64,000 nucleotides of DNA from Thiohalomonas denitrificans (GTDB lineage: Bacteria > Pseudomonadota > Gammaproteobacteria > Thiohalomonadales > Thiohalomonadaceae), in assembly GCF_900102855.1 (NCBI RefSeq), contig NZ_FMWD01000004.1:339852-403851 (forward strand). Reading direction: 5' to 3'. Both the position numbers and the translations under genes were made by a program. Under the pieces are notes generated by a model that was given only the letters and a program-made list of their open reading frames with translations, did no database searches and had not been told where the DNA came from. Position 1 is the stretch's first letter. The number at the start of each line of letters is the position of its first letter. Shown here piece after piece: positions 43,715 through 53,305 of the stretch.

Positions 43715-45160
43715 CTATTTCCGCCAGAAAGCCGGCGTCAACAGCACGAAGATCGTGAAGATCTCAAGTCGACCCATAATCATCACCAGCGCCAAAAGCC
43801 CTTTGGAGAGGTCGTCGACCCCGCTGAAGTTGGCAGCGACTTCCCCCAATCCCGGCCCGAGATTATTGATGCAGGTAGCGACCGCGCCGAAAGCGGTCAC
43901 CTGGTCCATTCCTCTTGCCATCATCAGTAGCATCGTCACTGCAAAAACGCCCACGTAAACGGCAAAAAAACCCCAAATCGACTGAACGATTCGCGCGGGC
44001 ACCACCCTTCTATTCAGCTTCAAGGGACGCACCAGGTTCGGGTGGATGAGCTGCTGGATCTCCAATGACGCCTGTTTGGTAATCACGACGAAGCGAATCA
44101 CTTTCATCCCCCCGGCCGTAGAGCCGGCGCAGCCCCCCATGAAGCTGATGAAGATCAGCAACACCGGCAGCATCAGCGGCCAGACCGAGAAGTCATCGAT
44201 CCCGTAACCGGTGCTGGTGATGACCGAGGCAGTCTCGAAAACGGCGAGGCGCAGGGCTGACGAAAAAGTTTCGGCATAGCCGGTAGCGTCGAGGACCCAG
44301 GCTACCAGGAGCGTAACGACCACCACCGTCAGCAGGAAGACACGCACCTCAACGCTGCGCCAGTAGTGATCCAGACGCAGTTGCCGCCAAGCCAGAAAGT
44401 GAATATTGAAGCTGATCGCGCCCAATAGCATGAACACCACGGCAATTAATTCAATCGTGACACTGTCAAAGTACGACAGACTGGCATCGTGGGTGGAGAA
44501 ACCGCCCGTGGAGACGGTTGTGAGAGCGTGGGCGATGGCATCGAACAGCGACATCCCGGCCACCCAGTACAAGAGAGCGCAGGCTACGGTCATCGCCAGA
44601 TAGAGCCGCCACAGAGTACGGGACGTATGGGTGATACGGGGGGTCAGTTTCTCGTCCTTCATCGGGCCCGGTGTCTCCGCCTTGAACAGCTGCATGCCTC
44701 CAACACCGAGCATCGGCAACAACGCTATCGCCGAGACGATCACGCCGATCCCACCGAGCCACTGGAGCTCCTGTCGGTAAAACAGAATCGAAGGGGGCAA
44801 CTGATCGAGACCGGTGATGACAGTGGCGCCGGTGGTAGTGAAGGCTGATGCCGCTTCAAAAAAGGCATCCGCGATATCCATACCCAGCCCAAAGATGAAC
44901 GGCAGACTCGAGAGCAGGCTCATCGCAATCCAGAGTGTCGCCACGATGACGAACCCGTCCCGCGTACGGACCCGCTCCCGGCGTCTTAGCAGCGGCAGCC
45001 AAAGCAGAGCTCCGGTGGAAGCGGTGATGAACAGGGTGGTGGCAAAATGGAGGAACTCGCCATCTGTATACAAAAGGGAGATTAGCAGTGGCGGAACCAA
45101 AGCGCCGCTGAACAGGAACAGCAGGATACCCAGGGTACGGACAATGAGAAGAGCGTTCAT
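43715..45160 (-). CDS. trkH: TrkH-type potassium uptake channel
   Basis: A 481-residue potassium transporter subunit with about ten membrane helices and the four pore loops of the superfamily: AFTTTGATVITG, LTTVSTGGFSTHD, SVITSTGYGID and INNLGPGLGEV. It works with a cytoplasmic TrkA ring, not seen here. Divergent from the KdpD-like kinase across 120 bp, which suggests that this two-component pair controls it. Confidence 0.95.
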   Translation of the reverse strand: MNALLIVRTLGILLFLFSGALVPPLLISLLYTDGEFLHFATTLFITASTGALLWLPLLRRRERVRTRDGFVIVATLWIAMSLLSSLPFIFGLGMDIADAFFEAASAFTTTGATVITGLDQLPPSILFYRQELQWLGGIGVIVSAIALLPMLGVGGMQLFKAETPGPMKDEKLTPRITHTSRTLWRLYLAMTVACALLYWVAGMSLFDAIAHALTTVSTGGFSTHDASLSYFDSVTIELIAVVFMLLGAISFNIHFLAWRQLRLDHYWRSVEVRVFLLTVVVVTLLVAWVLDATGYAETFSSALRLAVFETASVITSTGYGIDDFSVWPLMLPVLLIFISFMGGCAGSTAGGMKVIRFVVITKQASLEIQQLIHPNLVRPLKLNRRVVPARIVQSIWGFFAVYVGVFAVTMLLMMARGMDQVTAFGAVATCINNLGPGLGEVAANFSGVDDLSKGLLALVMIMGRLEIFTIFVLLTPAFWRK

Positions 45161-45280
45161 CGGAAATTCAGAAGACTCGGAGTCCCCTATTTTCCGATTC
45201 AGGGTTCGACTATACAGCTAAAAAAAGCGTCAAATTTTTATGCGTTTTTTATGTCGCGGTGTCTAAAATGACCGACCGCT

Positions 45281-46798
45281 ATGCCTGAGACAACAACACG
45301 CAGTCCATATTCGACTGAATTGCCCCCCGTCCGCCCCGGGCTGCGCGCCTACTTGTGGGCAGCCTTTGGCGTTGCGGGTGCAATGGTGTGCGCCTTTTTG
45401 CTCCACCGATTCGTACCCCATGCCAACCTCTCGCTGGTGTTTCTCACCGGTGTCCTGATCATCGCCGCCAAATGGGGATTGGGACCCTCGTTATTTGCAG
45501 GGGTGGCCAGTTTTCTGGCGTTCAACTTCTTCTTTACTACGCCCTTCTACACCTTTGCGGTCAATCATGACGGTGACGTCGCAACGCTGCTGCTATTCCT
45601 GATTACCGCCGCGCTGACGGGACAGCTTGCAGCCAGAATGCATGATGAGATTGCAAAGAAACAGGCCGGTATCCGGCGGATCACCGCGCTCTACGGATTT
45701 GCAAAACGAATGACCGCAGCCCCGGATGCCAATAGTGTCTTAAAGGAGCTGACACGGCACCTCTATCACTTCCTGGAATCACCCGTGGCAGTACTGCTTC
45801 CGGATACCGAAGGCAAACTGAAGGTAAGCGGTGGCTGGCCCTCGCTAAATGGCATTCCGCTTCCGCTCGACAGACTCGAGGCTGCCTGGAAGGTTGATGC
45901 TTCGCCGCCTGCCTGCCGGGGGGTGTCGTTTTTGACACTGGGAACCGCACGCGGTCCTGTCGGGCTTGTAGCTGTCCAACGGGAGCCGTTGACCAGTGAG
46001 GAGGAAGATCAGGCACGAGCGCTTTGCGATCAGGCAGCTATTGCTATCGAACGCACCGGCCTGGTTACGGACCTGGAGGAGGCGAGATTGATATCGGAAA
46101 CAGAGCAGTTGCGTTCCGCCTTGCTCTCCTCGGTTTCCCATGACCTCCGTACACCGCTTTCGTCGATTATCGGCTCCAGTAGCACGCTTCTGGAATACAG
46201 CTCAAAAATTGCCGCCGGGGATCAGCGGGATTTATTGAACAACATCCTGGGAGAGGCCGAGCGGCTCAATCGATATATTCAGAACCTGTTGGACATGACC
46301 CGCCTGGGTCATGGTGGGCTCGAACTACGGCGGGACTGGGTGAGCGTGGAAGATATCATCGCGGCGGCCCTGAAGCGTATGGAAGGTGCGCTGTCCGGTT
46401 TTCGGGTCGCTTTGGCCGTTGATTCGGATCTGCCTCTGCTTCACGTCCATGGTGCTTTCGTAGAGCAGGCACTGGTCAACATCCTGGATAACGCAATCCA
46501 CTTCTCTCCTGAGAACGGCCCCATCACAATCGCCGCTTCGGTGGCGGGGGAGAAACTGCACATTGACACGATCGATGATGGACCCGGGATTCCAGAGGCG
46601 GAGCGGGAAATGATATTCGATATGTTCTATAGCGTGACCGGCAGTGATCGTCATCCCCGCGGAACGGGTCTCGGGTTGGCGATTTGCAGAGGCTTGATTG
46701 GTGCGCACGGCGGTGAGGTGGAGGCCATGGCCGGCGCGGATGGCCATGGCACCCTCATGCGCATAACCCTCCCTCTAGCCCATACGGATGAATCGTGA
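45281..46798 (+). CDS. KdpD-like sensor histidine kinase lacking the N-terminal KdpD/Usp domains
   Basis: A 505-residue kinase. Four membrane segments between 25 and 120 form the DUF4118 region of KdpD, followed by a GAF-like domain (~140-265), HisKA with SSVSHDLRTPLSSIIGSSST (phospho-His287) and an ATPase domain with VNILDNAIHF, DDGPGIPEAE and GTGLGLAICRG. The ~400-residue N-terminal KdpD sensor and universal-stress domains of enteric KdpD (894 aa) are missing. No kdpFABC operon follows. Overlaps the response regulator by 4 nt. Confidence 0.88.
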   Translation: MPETTTRSPYSTELPPVRPGLRAYLWAAFGVAGAMVCAFLLHRFVPHANLSLVFLTGVLIIAAKWGLGPSLFAGVASFLAFNFFFTTPFYTFAVNHDGDVATLLLFLITAALTGQLAARMHDEIAKKQAGIRRITALYGFAKRMTAAPDANSVLKELTRHLYHFLESPVAVLLPDTEGKLKVSGGWPSLNGIPLPLDRLEAAWKVDASPPACRGVSFLTLGTARGPVGLVAVQREPLTSEEEDQARALCDQAAIAIERTGLVTDLEEARLISETEQLRSALLSSVSHDLRTPLSSIIGSSSTLLEYSSKIAAGDQRDLLNNILGEAERLNRYIQNLLDMTRLGHGGLELRRDWVSVEDIIAAALKRMEGALSGFRVALAVDSDLPLLHVHGAFVEQALVNILDNAIHFSPENGPITIAASVAGEKLHIDTIDDGPGIPEAEREMIFDMFYSVTGSDRHPRGTGLGLAICRGLIGAHGGEVEAMAGADGHGTLMRITLPLAHTDES

Positions 46799-47496
46799 CG
46801 GAGAGCTCGGGAACCATCCTGATCGTCGAGGACGACGCTCCAATTCGGAAGTTTTTGCGCATCAGTCTGGAGGCACACGGTTTTCGCGTGCTGGAGGCGC
46901 GACTCGGTCGCGATGGGCTTGAGCTTTGTGCCGAGGAGCACCCTGATGTAGTGATTCTGGACCTTGGCCTCCCCGATATGGATGGCCAGGAGTTCATTCC
47001 GGAAGTGAGAGGCTGGTCTTCGGTACCGATTATAGTTTTGTCCGTACGCTCCGACGAGACAGAAAAAGTGACTGCGCTCGATGCAGGGGCCGATGATTAC
47101 GTAACCAAACCTTTCGGTATCTCGGAATTGATGGCTCGCATTCGAACTGCGCAACGGAACCGGAAGCCATCCGTCGAAACGGCCCGAATAAAGGCCGGGC
47201 GGCTTGAGGTGGACCTTACACGCCATGAAGTCTGGTTGGGAGGGGAGCCTGTTCACTTATCGAAGAAAGAGTACGAATTACTAAAGCTGTTTATCAATAA
47301 TCCGGATCGGGTTCTCACACACCGACAGATCTTGCGCGACGTCTGGGGACCAAACCACGTCCGCGATACCCACTACCTCCGGGTTCTCGTAGGGCACCTG
47401 CGCCAGCGACTCGGCGATATCCCCTCCAACCCACGATATATCACTACGGTTCAGGGAGTTGGCTATCGCTTTATAAGAGAGCCGGAAACGGAGTGA
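46795..47496 (+). CDS. KdpE-like OmpR-family response regulator
   Basis: A 233-residue regulator: receiver domain with acidic pair TILIVEDDAP, phospho-Asp56 in VVILDLGLPDMDG and Lys in YVTKPFG; then a winged helix with LSKKEYELLKLFINNPDRVL and TVQGVGYRF. The GTG start overlaps the kinase stop (GTGA). The most likely target is trkH, upstream and divergent. A GGCCGGACC hairpin at 47561-47583 lies between this gene and glgB. Confidence 0.9.
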   Translation: MTESSGTILIVEDDAPIRKFLRISLEAHGFRVLEARLGRDGLELCAEEHPDVVILDLGLPDMDGQEFIPEVRGWSSVPIIVLSVRSDETEKVTALDAGADDYVTKPFGISELMARIRTAQRNRKPSVETARIKAGRLEVDLTRHEVWLGGEPVHLSKKEYELLKLFINNPDRVLTHRQILRDVWGPNHVRDTHYLRVLVGHLRQRLGDIPSNPRYITTVQGVGYRFIREPETE

Positions 47497-47560
47497 AGCC
47501 GTAAGATTGCCTGAAAAATGGAGGAAGAGTGGATCCCGAAAGTGGATCGTAGGGAGTCGT

Positions 47561-47583
47561 GGCCGGACCTGCGCGGTCCGGCC
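47561..47583. terminator. Hairpin between convergent kdpE-like and glgB genes
   Basis: GGCCGGACC, 5-nt loop, GGTCCGGCC. No T tract on either side, so a weak bidirectional terminator at most. Confidence 0.4.
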
Positions 47584-47612
47584 AAAGTCCTTGGGACTGG
47601 TTAGCGGGATGC

Positions 47613-49790
47613 CTACCCTTCGTACCGAAGCACGATGCCCGCCAGCGGCGGCAATGTCAGCGAAAGGGAGTGAGCGCGATTCATCCAGGGGAGTTCGTCG
47701 GCCACGAGAGGCTCCGAGCCGTTGCCGAGATTGCTGCCCCCGTAGTGCATCGAGTCGGAGTTCAGTACCTCGCGATAGCTCCCCGGCAGGGGCACGCCGA
47801 TACGATAGCCGTGGCGGGGAACCGGCGTAAGGTTGAGCACCACGACGGTCAATTCGTTGCCGTCACCCTTGCGCAAAAAGCTGATCACCGACTGCTCGGA
47901 GTCACTGCAGTCAAGCCACTCGAAACCCTGCCAGTCGAACTCATGGCGGTGGAGTGCACCGCTATCCCGATAGAGTCGGTTCAGATCCCGGACCAGACGC
48001 TGCATTCCCTGGTGCAGCGGGTAATCGAGCACGTACCAGTCCAGCACTCCGGCGCTGTTCCACTCCAACCCCTGGGCAAACTCGGTACCCATGAACAGCA
48101 CCTTCTTGCCCGGGTGGGTGAACTGATACGTATAGAGTGCGCGCAGGTTGGCGTGTTGCTGCCACTCGTCTCCCGGCATCTTGTGGAGCATGGACTGCTT
48201 GCCGTGCACCACCTCGTCGTGGGAAAACGGCAGCATGAAGTTTTCGGTGAAGGCATAGAGCATGCTGAACGTCAGCATGCCGTGGTGATACTGGCGGTGA
48301 ATCGGCTCCTGGGCCATGTAGCTGAGCGTGTCGTTCATCCAGCCCATGTTCCACTTCATGTCGAAACCCAGCCCGCCAAGATAGGTGGGCCGGCTCACCT
48401 GGGGCCAGGAGGTGGACTCCTCGGCGGCGGTGAGCGCTCCGGGGCATTCGTCGTGAACAACTACATTCAACTCCTGCAGGAAGTCGATGGCCTCCAGATT
48501 CTCGCGCCCGCCGTACTGATTCGGCACCCAATCCCCCTCCTCGCGGGAGTAATCGAGATAGAGCATCGAGGCCACCGCATCGACCCGCAGACCGTCCACG
48601 TGCATTTCTGTCAGCCAGTACACGGCGCTGGAGAGCAGAAAGTTTCTCACCTCGTTGCGGCCGTAATTGAAGATCAGCGTATCCCAATCCCTGTGCTCAC
48701 CCCGGCGCGGGTCGTCGTGTTCGTACAGTGGAGAGCCATCAAAACGGGCCAGACCGTGCGCATCCCGTGGAAAGTGGGCCGGCACCCAGTCCAGCAGCAC
48801 GCCGATACCGTTGCGATGGCAGCAGTCCACAAAATAGCGGAAGTCATCCGGGGTGCCGAAGCGACTGGTGGGAGCGAAATACCCCGTGGTCTGATAGCCC
48901 CACGACAGGTCGAAGGGGTGCTCCGTGATCGGCAGCAACTCGACATGGGTGAATCCCATATCCGTTACATACTCCACCATACGGTGCGCCAACTCCCGAA
49001 AACCGAGGAATTCACCCTCCATGTCCCGCTGCCAGGAGCCCAGGTGCACCTCGTATACGGACATCGGCTGGTGCTGCCAGTCGGCTTCTGCCCTGGCCGC
49101 GAGATACTCCGCGTCGCTCCATTCGAAGTGACTGGTGCCGGCGATCACGGATGCGGTACAGGGCCGCAACTCATGACGCTGTGCATAGGGGTCTGCTTTC
49201 AGGAACACCTGGCCGCTGTGGCGATTGCGGATTTCGTACTTGTAGACGTGCTGCGATTCCAGGTCCGGAATGAACAATTCCCAGACGCCACTGCCGCCGC
49301 GCACCCGCATCGGATGGCGGCGGCCGTCCCATTGGTTGAAATCCCCGACAACGCTTACACGTTCGGCATTCGGTGCCCAGACGGCAAACCGTACACCTGC
49401 CACTCCATCCGCCTCGTGCTCATGACTCCCCAGAAACCGATAGGCGTGGCGGTGGCGACCCTCGCCAAAATAGTAGAGGTCAAGGTCTCCCACCTGGGGC
49501 TCAAAGGTGTAGGGATCCCGGGCGATATGCTCGCGGTGACCCTCATCCCGCCAGATCAGGCTGTAGTGCTTCGGCAGGGGGGCACCGTCACCGGACCATT
49601 CGAAAAGGTCCGTGTTCGGCACACGGGTCATGGGCAGGTCCCCTTCGGCGATACGGACCTCCTGAGCCCGGGGCACATAGGCGCGCACCAACGCCTGGTC
49701 ACCATCCCAATGGCATCCCAGAACGGCAAAGGGATCGTGGTGTGTCGCTTCGATAATACGGCCCAATTCGGCGTCGAGGTGCTTCGTCAT
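47613..49790 (-). CDS. glgB: 1,4-alpha-glucan branching enzyme
   Basis: A 725-residue glycoside hydrolase family 13 enzyme making alpha-1,6 branches in glycogen. An N-terminal CBM48-like module ([20 protein letters not shown]) precedes the barrel: [20 protein letters not shown], the nucleophile region [20 protein letters not shown], acid/base TAAEEST and the FSHDEVVHG transition-state Asp. The N-terminus [13 protein letters not shown] is that of the long GlgB type. No other glg gene is adjacent. Confidence 0.97.
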   Translation of the reverse strand: MTKHLDAELGRIIEATHHDPFAVLGCHWDGDQALVRAYVPRAQEVRIAEGDLPMTRVPNTDLFEWSGDGAPLPKHYSLIWRDEGHREHIARDPYTFEPQVGDLDLYYFGEGRHRHAYRFLGSHEHEADGVAGVRFAVWAPNAERVSVVGDFNQWDGRRHPMRVRGGSGVWELFIPDLESQHVYKYEIRNRHSGQVFLKADPYAQRHELRPCTASVIAGTSHFEWSDAEYLAARAEADWQHQPMSVYEVHLGSWQRDMEGEFLGFRELAHRMVEYVTDMGFTHVELLPITEHPFDLSWGYQTTGYFAPTSRFGTPDDFRYFVDCCHRNGIGVLLDWVPAHFPRDAHGLARFDGSPLYEHDDPRRGEHRDWDTLIFNYGRNEVRNFLLSSAVYWLTEMHVDGLRVDAVASMLYLDYSREEGDWVPNQYGGRENLEAIDFLQELNVVVHDECPGALTAAEESTSWPQVSRPTYLGGLGFDMKWNMGWMNDTLSYMAQEPIHRQYHHGMLTFSMLYAFTENFMLPFSHDEVVHGKQSMLHKMPGDEWQQHANLRALYTYQFTHPGKKVLFMGTEFAQGLEWNSAGVLDWYVLDYPLHQGMQRLVRDLNRLYRDSGALHRHEFDWQGFEWLDCSDSEQSVISFLRKGDGNELTVVVLNLTPVPRHGYRIGVPLPGSYREVLNSDSMHYGGSNLGNGSEPLVADELPWMNRAHSLSLTLPPLAGIVLRYEG

Positions 49791-49933
49791 GGCTTATCCC
49801 TGTCGATATTAATGTTTGATTGTTGGAGCGCCGGCACGACGGCAGAATCTTCGCCTGTTTCAGCGGATGCCGTGTGGGCTATCACTCAGAGTAGACGCTC
49901 GTTGCAAAAACGCACTCCTCGCTCAACAGCCTG

Positions 49934-50692
49934 CTAAATCGTGAGGCCCATTTCGTCCCGAAACCAATGGGTGATGTGTCGCCATTTCCGGGAGCGTTGC
50001 TCCTCATCGGCACTTTCGACCAGGAAATGATACAAGCGGCCGCCGAAGCGCCGGCCCATGGTGTCGTCAATCTCCGGAGCGAGATTCCCCAGGCGCCGTG
50101 AAGCTTTGCGGAGCCGCTCATCGATTGCCACTTCGGAAAACGGAACGATAACCCCGAGATAGCCCGTAGTCTGGAACCGCTGTGACTCGCTCAGGAAAGA
50201 TGCGAAATCCGGCCACGGAAGCCGGTACTCGGGATCCCGGAACCAGTACGACCGACCGCACTCCGCCTCCGTCACCAGAAGGCCCTCGCCGCGGATCGCC
50301 TCTGCTTCATCGCATAAGGCTTCCCATAGCTGTTCGAAATAGGAGCGGTCGTGGTGGTGTCCTTCACAGGAGGCGGTAGTGCGCAGCCCCCGTGCGTGAA
50401 GCAGGAAGCAAAGCTCGCGCAGTTCCGAATCGAGCCGTTCGTAGAAGAGCGGTTTCGGGGCACAGCGCTCGACCTTTCCCGGGCGATGATAGTAGCGCCT
50501 GGCCGGTCCGTAGAACCACTGCCGCAGCGGCCACTGTCGCTGAGGGATAACAGCTGCGCTCAATCCGGTAACCTGCATGCTCCATCGGGACGCGCCCGCG
50601 CACCGCCAGTAATGCGCGGAACCGCCCTTCGACTCCCTGCAAAAAGACTTGCGATCAGGATAGGCGAGGCTTGCGATGCCGGGGGTACTCAT
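49934..50692 (-). CDS. Hypothetical protein
   Basis: Up to 252 residues, rich in Arg, Trp and Tyr. Contains LHARGLRTTASCEGHHHDRS and YWFRDPEYRLPWPDFASFLS. The TTASCEGH stretch recalls phage or plasmid-type small uncharacterised proteins, but I recognise no family. The N-terminal ~38 residues look unlike the rest; a start at the ATG 50578 (MQVTGLSAAV) is equally likely. No signal peptide. Confidence 0.5.
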   Translation of the reverse strand: MSTPGIASLAYPDRKSFCRESKGGSAHYWRCAGASRWSMQVTGLSAAVIPQRQWPLRQWFYGPARRYYHRPGKVERCAPKPLFYERLDSELRELCFLLHARGLRTTASCEGHHHDRSYFEQLWEALCDEAEAIRGEGLLVTEAECGRSYWFRDPEYRLPWPDFASFLSESQRFQTTGYLGVIVPFSEVAIDERLRKASRRLGNLAPEIDDTMGRRFGGRLYHFLVESADEEQRSRKWRHITHWFRDEMGLTI

Positions 50693-50712
50693 CGACCGGA
50701 GGGTCGGACGCG

Positions 50713-51252
50713 CTATACAGCGTCGCCTGCACCCTCTTGCCGGCCATCGGCTTTGAAGGCTTCATGAAAAGTGACGGTGCCCTGCGGAATGTGGCCGTCG
50801 AAAGAGAGAGCAAAGAAGAACTCCTGGGGCACTCCCTCAAGCACCAGCCCCGGCAGATTCCTGAACCCGAATTTTTTGTAGTAATCCGGATGTCCGACAA
50901 GACAGACTCCTCGGGCATTGAGGCTCTTCAGTCGTGACAAACCCTCCTCGATTAGCGCCCTGCCAATACCCTGCCGCTGGTATTCCGGCACCACCGAGAG
51001 AGGTCCAAGCCCGTACCAGTCCCCGGTACCATCTGAAATGGTGACCGGAGAGAAGGCGATATGCCCCACCACCCGGCCATCAAACTCCGCGATCAGCGAT
51101 ACGGTCAGCGCCCCGGCTGCACGTAACGCCTCGATGATGAACTGCTCGGTGTGATTACTGATCTCCAGGGTCTTGAATGCAGAGACGGTTACGTCCCGTA
51201 TCGCCTCAACATCAGCGTCAGTCTCGCACCGGATAACGATCTTTGGATTCAT
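50713..51252 (-). CDS. GNAT family N-acetyltransferase (YhbS-like)
   Basis: A 179-residue acetyltransferase: DADVEAIRDVTVSAFKTLEI, VVGHIAFSPVTISDGTGDWY, and the acetyl-CoA loop LSVVPEYQRQGIGRALIEEG, then VCLVGHPDYYKKFGFRNLPG. The family acetylates small amines or proteins; the substrate is unknown. Confidence 0.9.
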   Translation of the reverse strand: MNPKIVIRCETDADVEAIRDVTVSAFKTLEISNHTEQFIIEALRAAGALTVSLIAEFDGRVVGHIAFSPVTISDGTGDWYGLGPLSVVPEYQRQGIGRALIEEGLSRLKSLNARGVCLVGHPDYYKKFGFRNLPGLVLEGVPQEFFFALSFDGHIPQGTVTFHEAFKADGRQEGAGDAV

Positions 51253-51282
51253 GAGATTCCCGGCTCTTCTCAGCGATGCGCT

Positions 51283-51384
51283 TTAACAGGCTGTTGAAAA
51301 ACTCCCTCTCCCTGAGGGAGAGGGCCGGGGTGAGGGGGCTCCCTCAGGGAGAAGGGACAAAAACCTTTTTCAATAGCCTGTTAA
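51283..51384. mobile_element. 102-bp miniature inverted-repeat element
   Basis: Ends TTAACAGGCTGTTGAAAAAC and TTTTTCAATAGCCTGTTAA are inverted. The core holds CCTCTCCCTGAGGGAGAGGG and GGTGAGGGGG, a core also seen in the 57717-57823 element. Its right end supplies the TAA stop of the higA-like gene. Confidence 0.78.
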
Positions 51385-51698
51385 CGCGTCGGATGCACTC
51401 CGTTGTTGGGCTCCTCAAACTGCATTGTCTCCACACCATCCAGATTCATGTTCCGCCGAGCGCACCAAAGATCATACTGGTCCTGCATCGCCAGCCAGCT
51501 TTCCGGCGAACGCCCCAGCGTCTTCGAAAGACGCAATGCCATTTCCGGGCTCACAGCGCTACGTCCTTGAAGGATTCGCGCGACCGTCGAAGGCGATACG
51601 TTGAGCTTCGCCGCGAGATGGCGAGCACTCAGGCCGAAGGGCTCAAGATACACCTCACGGATAAACTCGCCTGGATGGGGGGGGTTGTGCATGGCCAT
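51381..51698 (-). CDS. higA: HigA-type antitoxin
   Basis: A 105-residue helix-turn-helix antitoxin: HPGEFIREVYLEPFGLSARH LAAKLNVSPSTVARIL, then EMALRLSKTLGRSPESWLAM. The normal protein ends near NLDGVETMQF; the extra EEPNNGVHPTR tail is coded by an attC-like stretch (GCCCAACAACGGAGTGCATC) and stops at the TAA of the miniature element. Overlaps higB by one base, toxin first, the usual HigBA order. Confidence 0.93.
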   Translation of the reverse strand: MAMHNPPHPGEFIREVYLEPFGLSARHLAAKLNVSPSTVARILQGRSAVSPEMALRLSKTLGRSPESWLAMQDQYDLWCARRNMNLDGVETMQFEEPNNGVHPTR

Positions 51699-51976
51699 CA
51701 GTGGTAGTCCTCGTAATCCAAAACATACGCGTTGCCGTCACGGAATTCGAAAGTCAATCGCCAGTTACCGTTAACCCAGATCGACCACCTGCCGCGCTCG
51801 TGCCCCTTCAGCCGGTGCAGCCGAAGCCCCGGGATGTTCATGTCCTCGATGACAATCGCGGTATCGAGCGCCGCCAACTGCATCCTGAGCCGGGATGCGT
51901 GCTGTGGCTGGATCCCGGCAACGCTCCCGGACTCATAGAAGCGCATAAGCCCCTTGTGGCGGAACGACTTGATCAT
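51698..51976 (-). CDS. higB: HigB/RelE-type toxin
   Basis: A 92-residue RelE-fold mRNA interferase: MIKSFRHKGLMRFYESGSVA GIQPQHASRL, LDTAIVIEDMNIPGLRLHRL, then GRWSIWVNGNWRLTFEFRDG with the C-terminal YVLDYEDYH. Start ATG 51976 matches the usual MIKSFRHKG start; a TTG at 51982 adds two codons. Cuts mRNA on the ribosome until bound by HigA. Confidence 0.94.
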   Translation of the reverse strand: MIKSFRHKGLMRFYESGSVAGIQPQHASRLRMQLAALDTAIVIEDMNIPGLRLHRLKGHERGRWSIWVNGNWRLTFEFRDGNAYVLDYEDYH

Positions 51977-52300
51977 GACCAAACCATAGCACGTTGCGCA
52001 TCACGCAACAAACTTTCCCGGTTTTTTATCCCTCTTCCGGACGAAAACTCCGCCTTTCCCTTTTTCCCCTTGGATCGGCTTCGGGGCGGTTTCCACCGGC
52101 TGGGGAGCACGAGACTTTTTATCCGCCGCTGCTCTCCGATCGAATCCACATTACGGGAAGCGACTAAGTTTTCCGGAGAAGTGGGACTACTTGCGTCCCC
52201 GACAGTGCAAAGGAGCCGTGAAAGGCCGTTACGAATCATGAATGCACCATGAGCCTTGGCTGAGCGCTCACGCACCATCGTTCGCAGGGAGGGGGATCCG

Positions 52301-53305
52301 TTGGAGTCGATAATACGACTGGTGGGGCCGAACCAGGCCGTGGAGTTCCTGGGAGTCAGGCTGGTAGGCATCAATGCCGAGAACGGTATCAAGCTTATCG
52401 TCAGTGTGATCCTGGTCTTTCTGGTGCTGCTGCTGGGCAAGTTCCTCCGGGGCTTGGCCCACCGGGCATTCCGGGATCGCCACAAAGAGCGGCTGGAGTT
52501 CTGGGCCATCCAGACGATCGGCCTCTCTTCAGCGATCCTGCTGTTGGTAGTCCTGGTCTCGATATGGTTTGACGACCCTTCCCGGCTGGCCACCGCTCTT
52601 GGTCTGATTACCGCCGGCCTGGCCTTTGCCCTGCAGCGCGTTGTGACTGCCATCGCGGGTTATTTCATCATCCTCAGAGGCAAGGTTTTCAACGTAGGGG
52701 ACCGTATCGTAATGGGCGGCGTACGGGGAGACGTCATTAGCCTTCGCATCACCCAGACAACCATCATGGAGATGGGCCAACCGCCCGCGGTCCAGGCTGC
52801 GGCTCCTGCGGTCTGGATACACAGTCGCCAATACACCGGACGCGTGGTCACAGTCAGTAATGCACGCATTCTGGATGAGCCGGTGTACAACTATACCCGC
52901 GACTTTCCTTATATCTGGGAGGAGATGAGCCTGCCGATACGCTACGAGAGCGACCGCGAGCGTGCCGAGACGATCCTGCTGGAAGCTGCCCGCCGACACA
53001 CCATTGCGATTGGAAGCCTGAGCAAAGAAGCACTGGATGAGATGCGGAGGTGGTACTTCTTCAAGCCCACCGAAGTCTGGCCCCTCGTCTACTACCGACT
53101 GACGGACAACTGGCTGGAGCTCACGGTCCGCTTTATCGTGGAGGACCACAATATCCGGGAGGTCAAGGATGCCATCACTCGAGATGTCTTACGGGAGCTG
53201 GAGCACTCCGGGATACCGATCGCTTCCCAAACGATGGACATCGTCGGTCTACCGCCCCTCCATCTCCATTCAAAGGGACCGCTGGGGTCGCAGGACTATC
53301 CTTGA
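52301..53305 (+). CDS. MscS family mechanosensitive ion channel
   Basis: A 334-residue channel: membrane helices around IKLIVSVILVFLVLLLGKFL and TIGLSSAILLLVVLVSIWF, a pore helix ALGLITAGLAFALQRVVTAI (with the Gly/Ala packing of MscS TM3) and a cytoplasmic beta domain FNVGDRIVMGGVRGDVISL. The start TTG at 52301 follows AGGGAGGGGG by 5-7 nt; an in-frame TTG at 52256 lacks such a site. Adjoins a PAP2 phosphatase by 0 bp. Confidence 0.85.
   Translation: MESIIRLVGPNQAVEFLGVRLVGINAENGIKLIVSVILVFLVLLLGKFLRGLAHRAFRDRHKERLEFWAIQTIGLSSAILLLVVLVSIWFDDPSRLATALGLITAGLAFALQRVVTAIAGYFIILRGKVFNVGDRIVMGGVRGDVISLRITQTTIMEMGQPPAVQAAAPAVWIHSRQYTGRVVTVSNARILDEPVYNYTRDFPYIWEEMSLPIRYESDRERAETILLEAARRHTIAIGSLSKEALDEMRRWYFFKPTEVWPLVYYRLTDNWLELTVRFIVEDHNIREVKDAITRDVLRELEHSGIPIASQTMDIVGLPPLHLHSKGPLGSQDYP

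Noticed and set aside
47559..49937. 792-codon open frame opposite glgB
   Set aside because: Antisense shadow; glgB has clear catalytic motifs and this frame does not.
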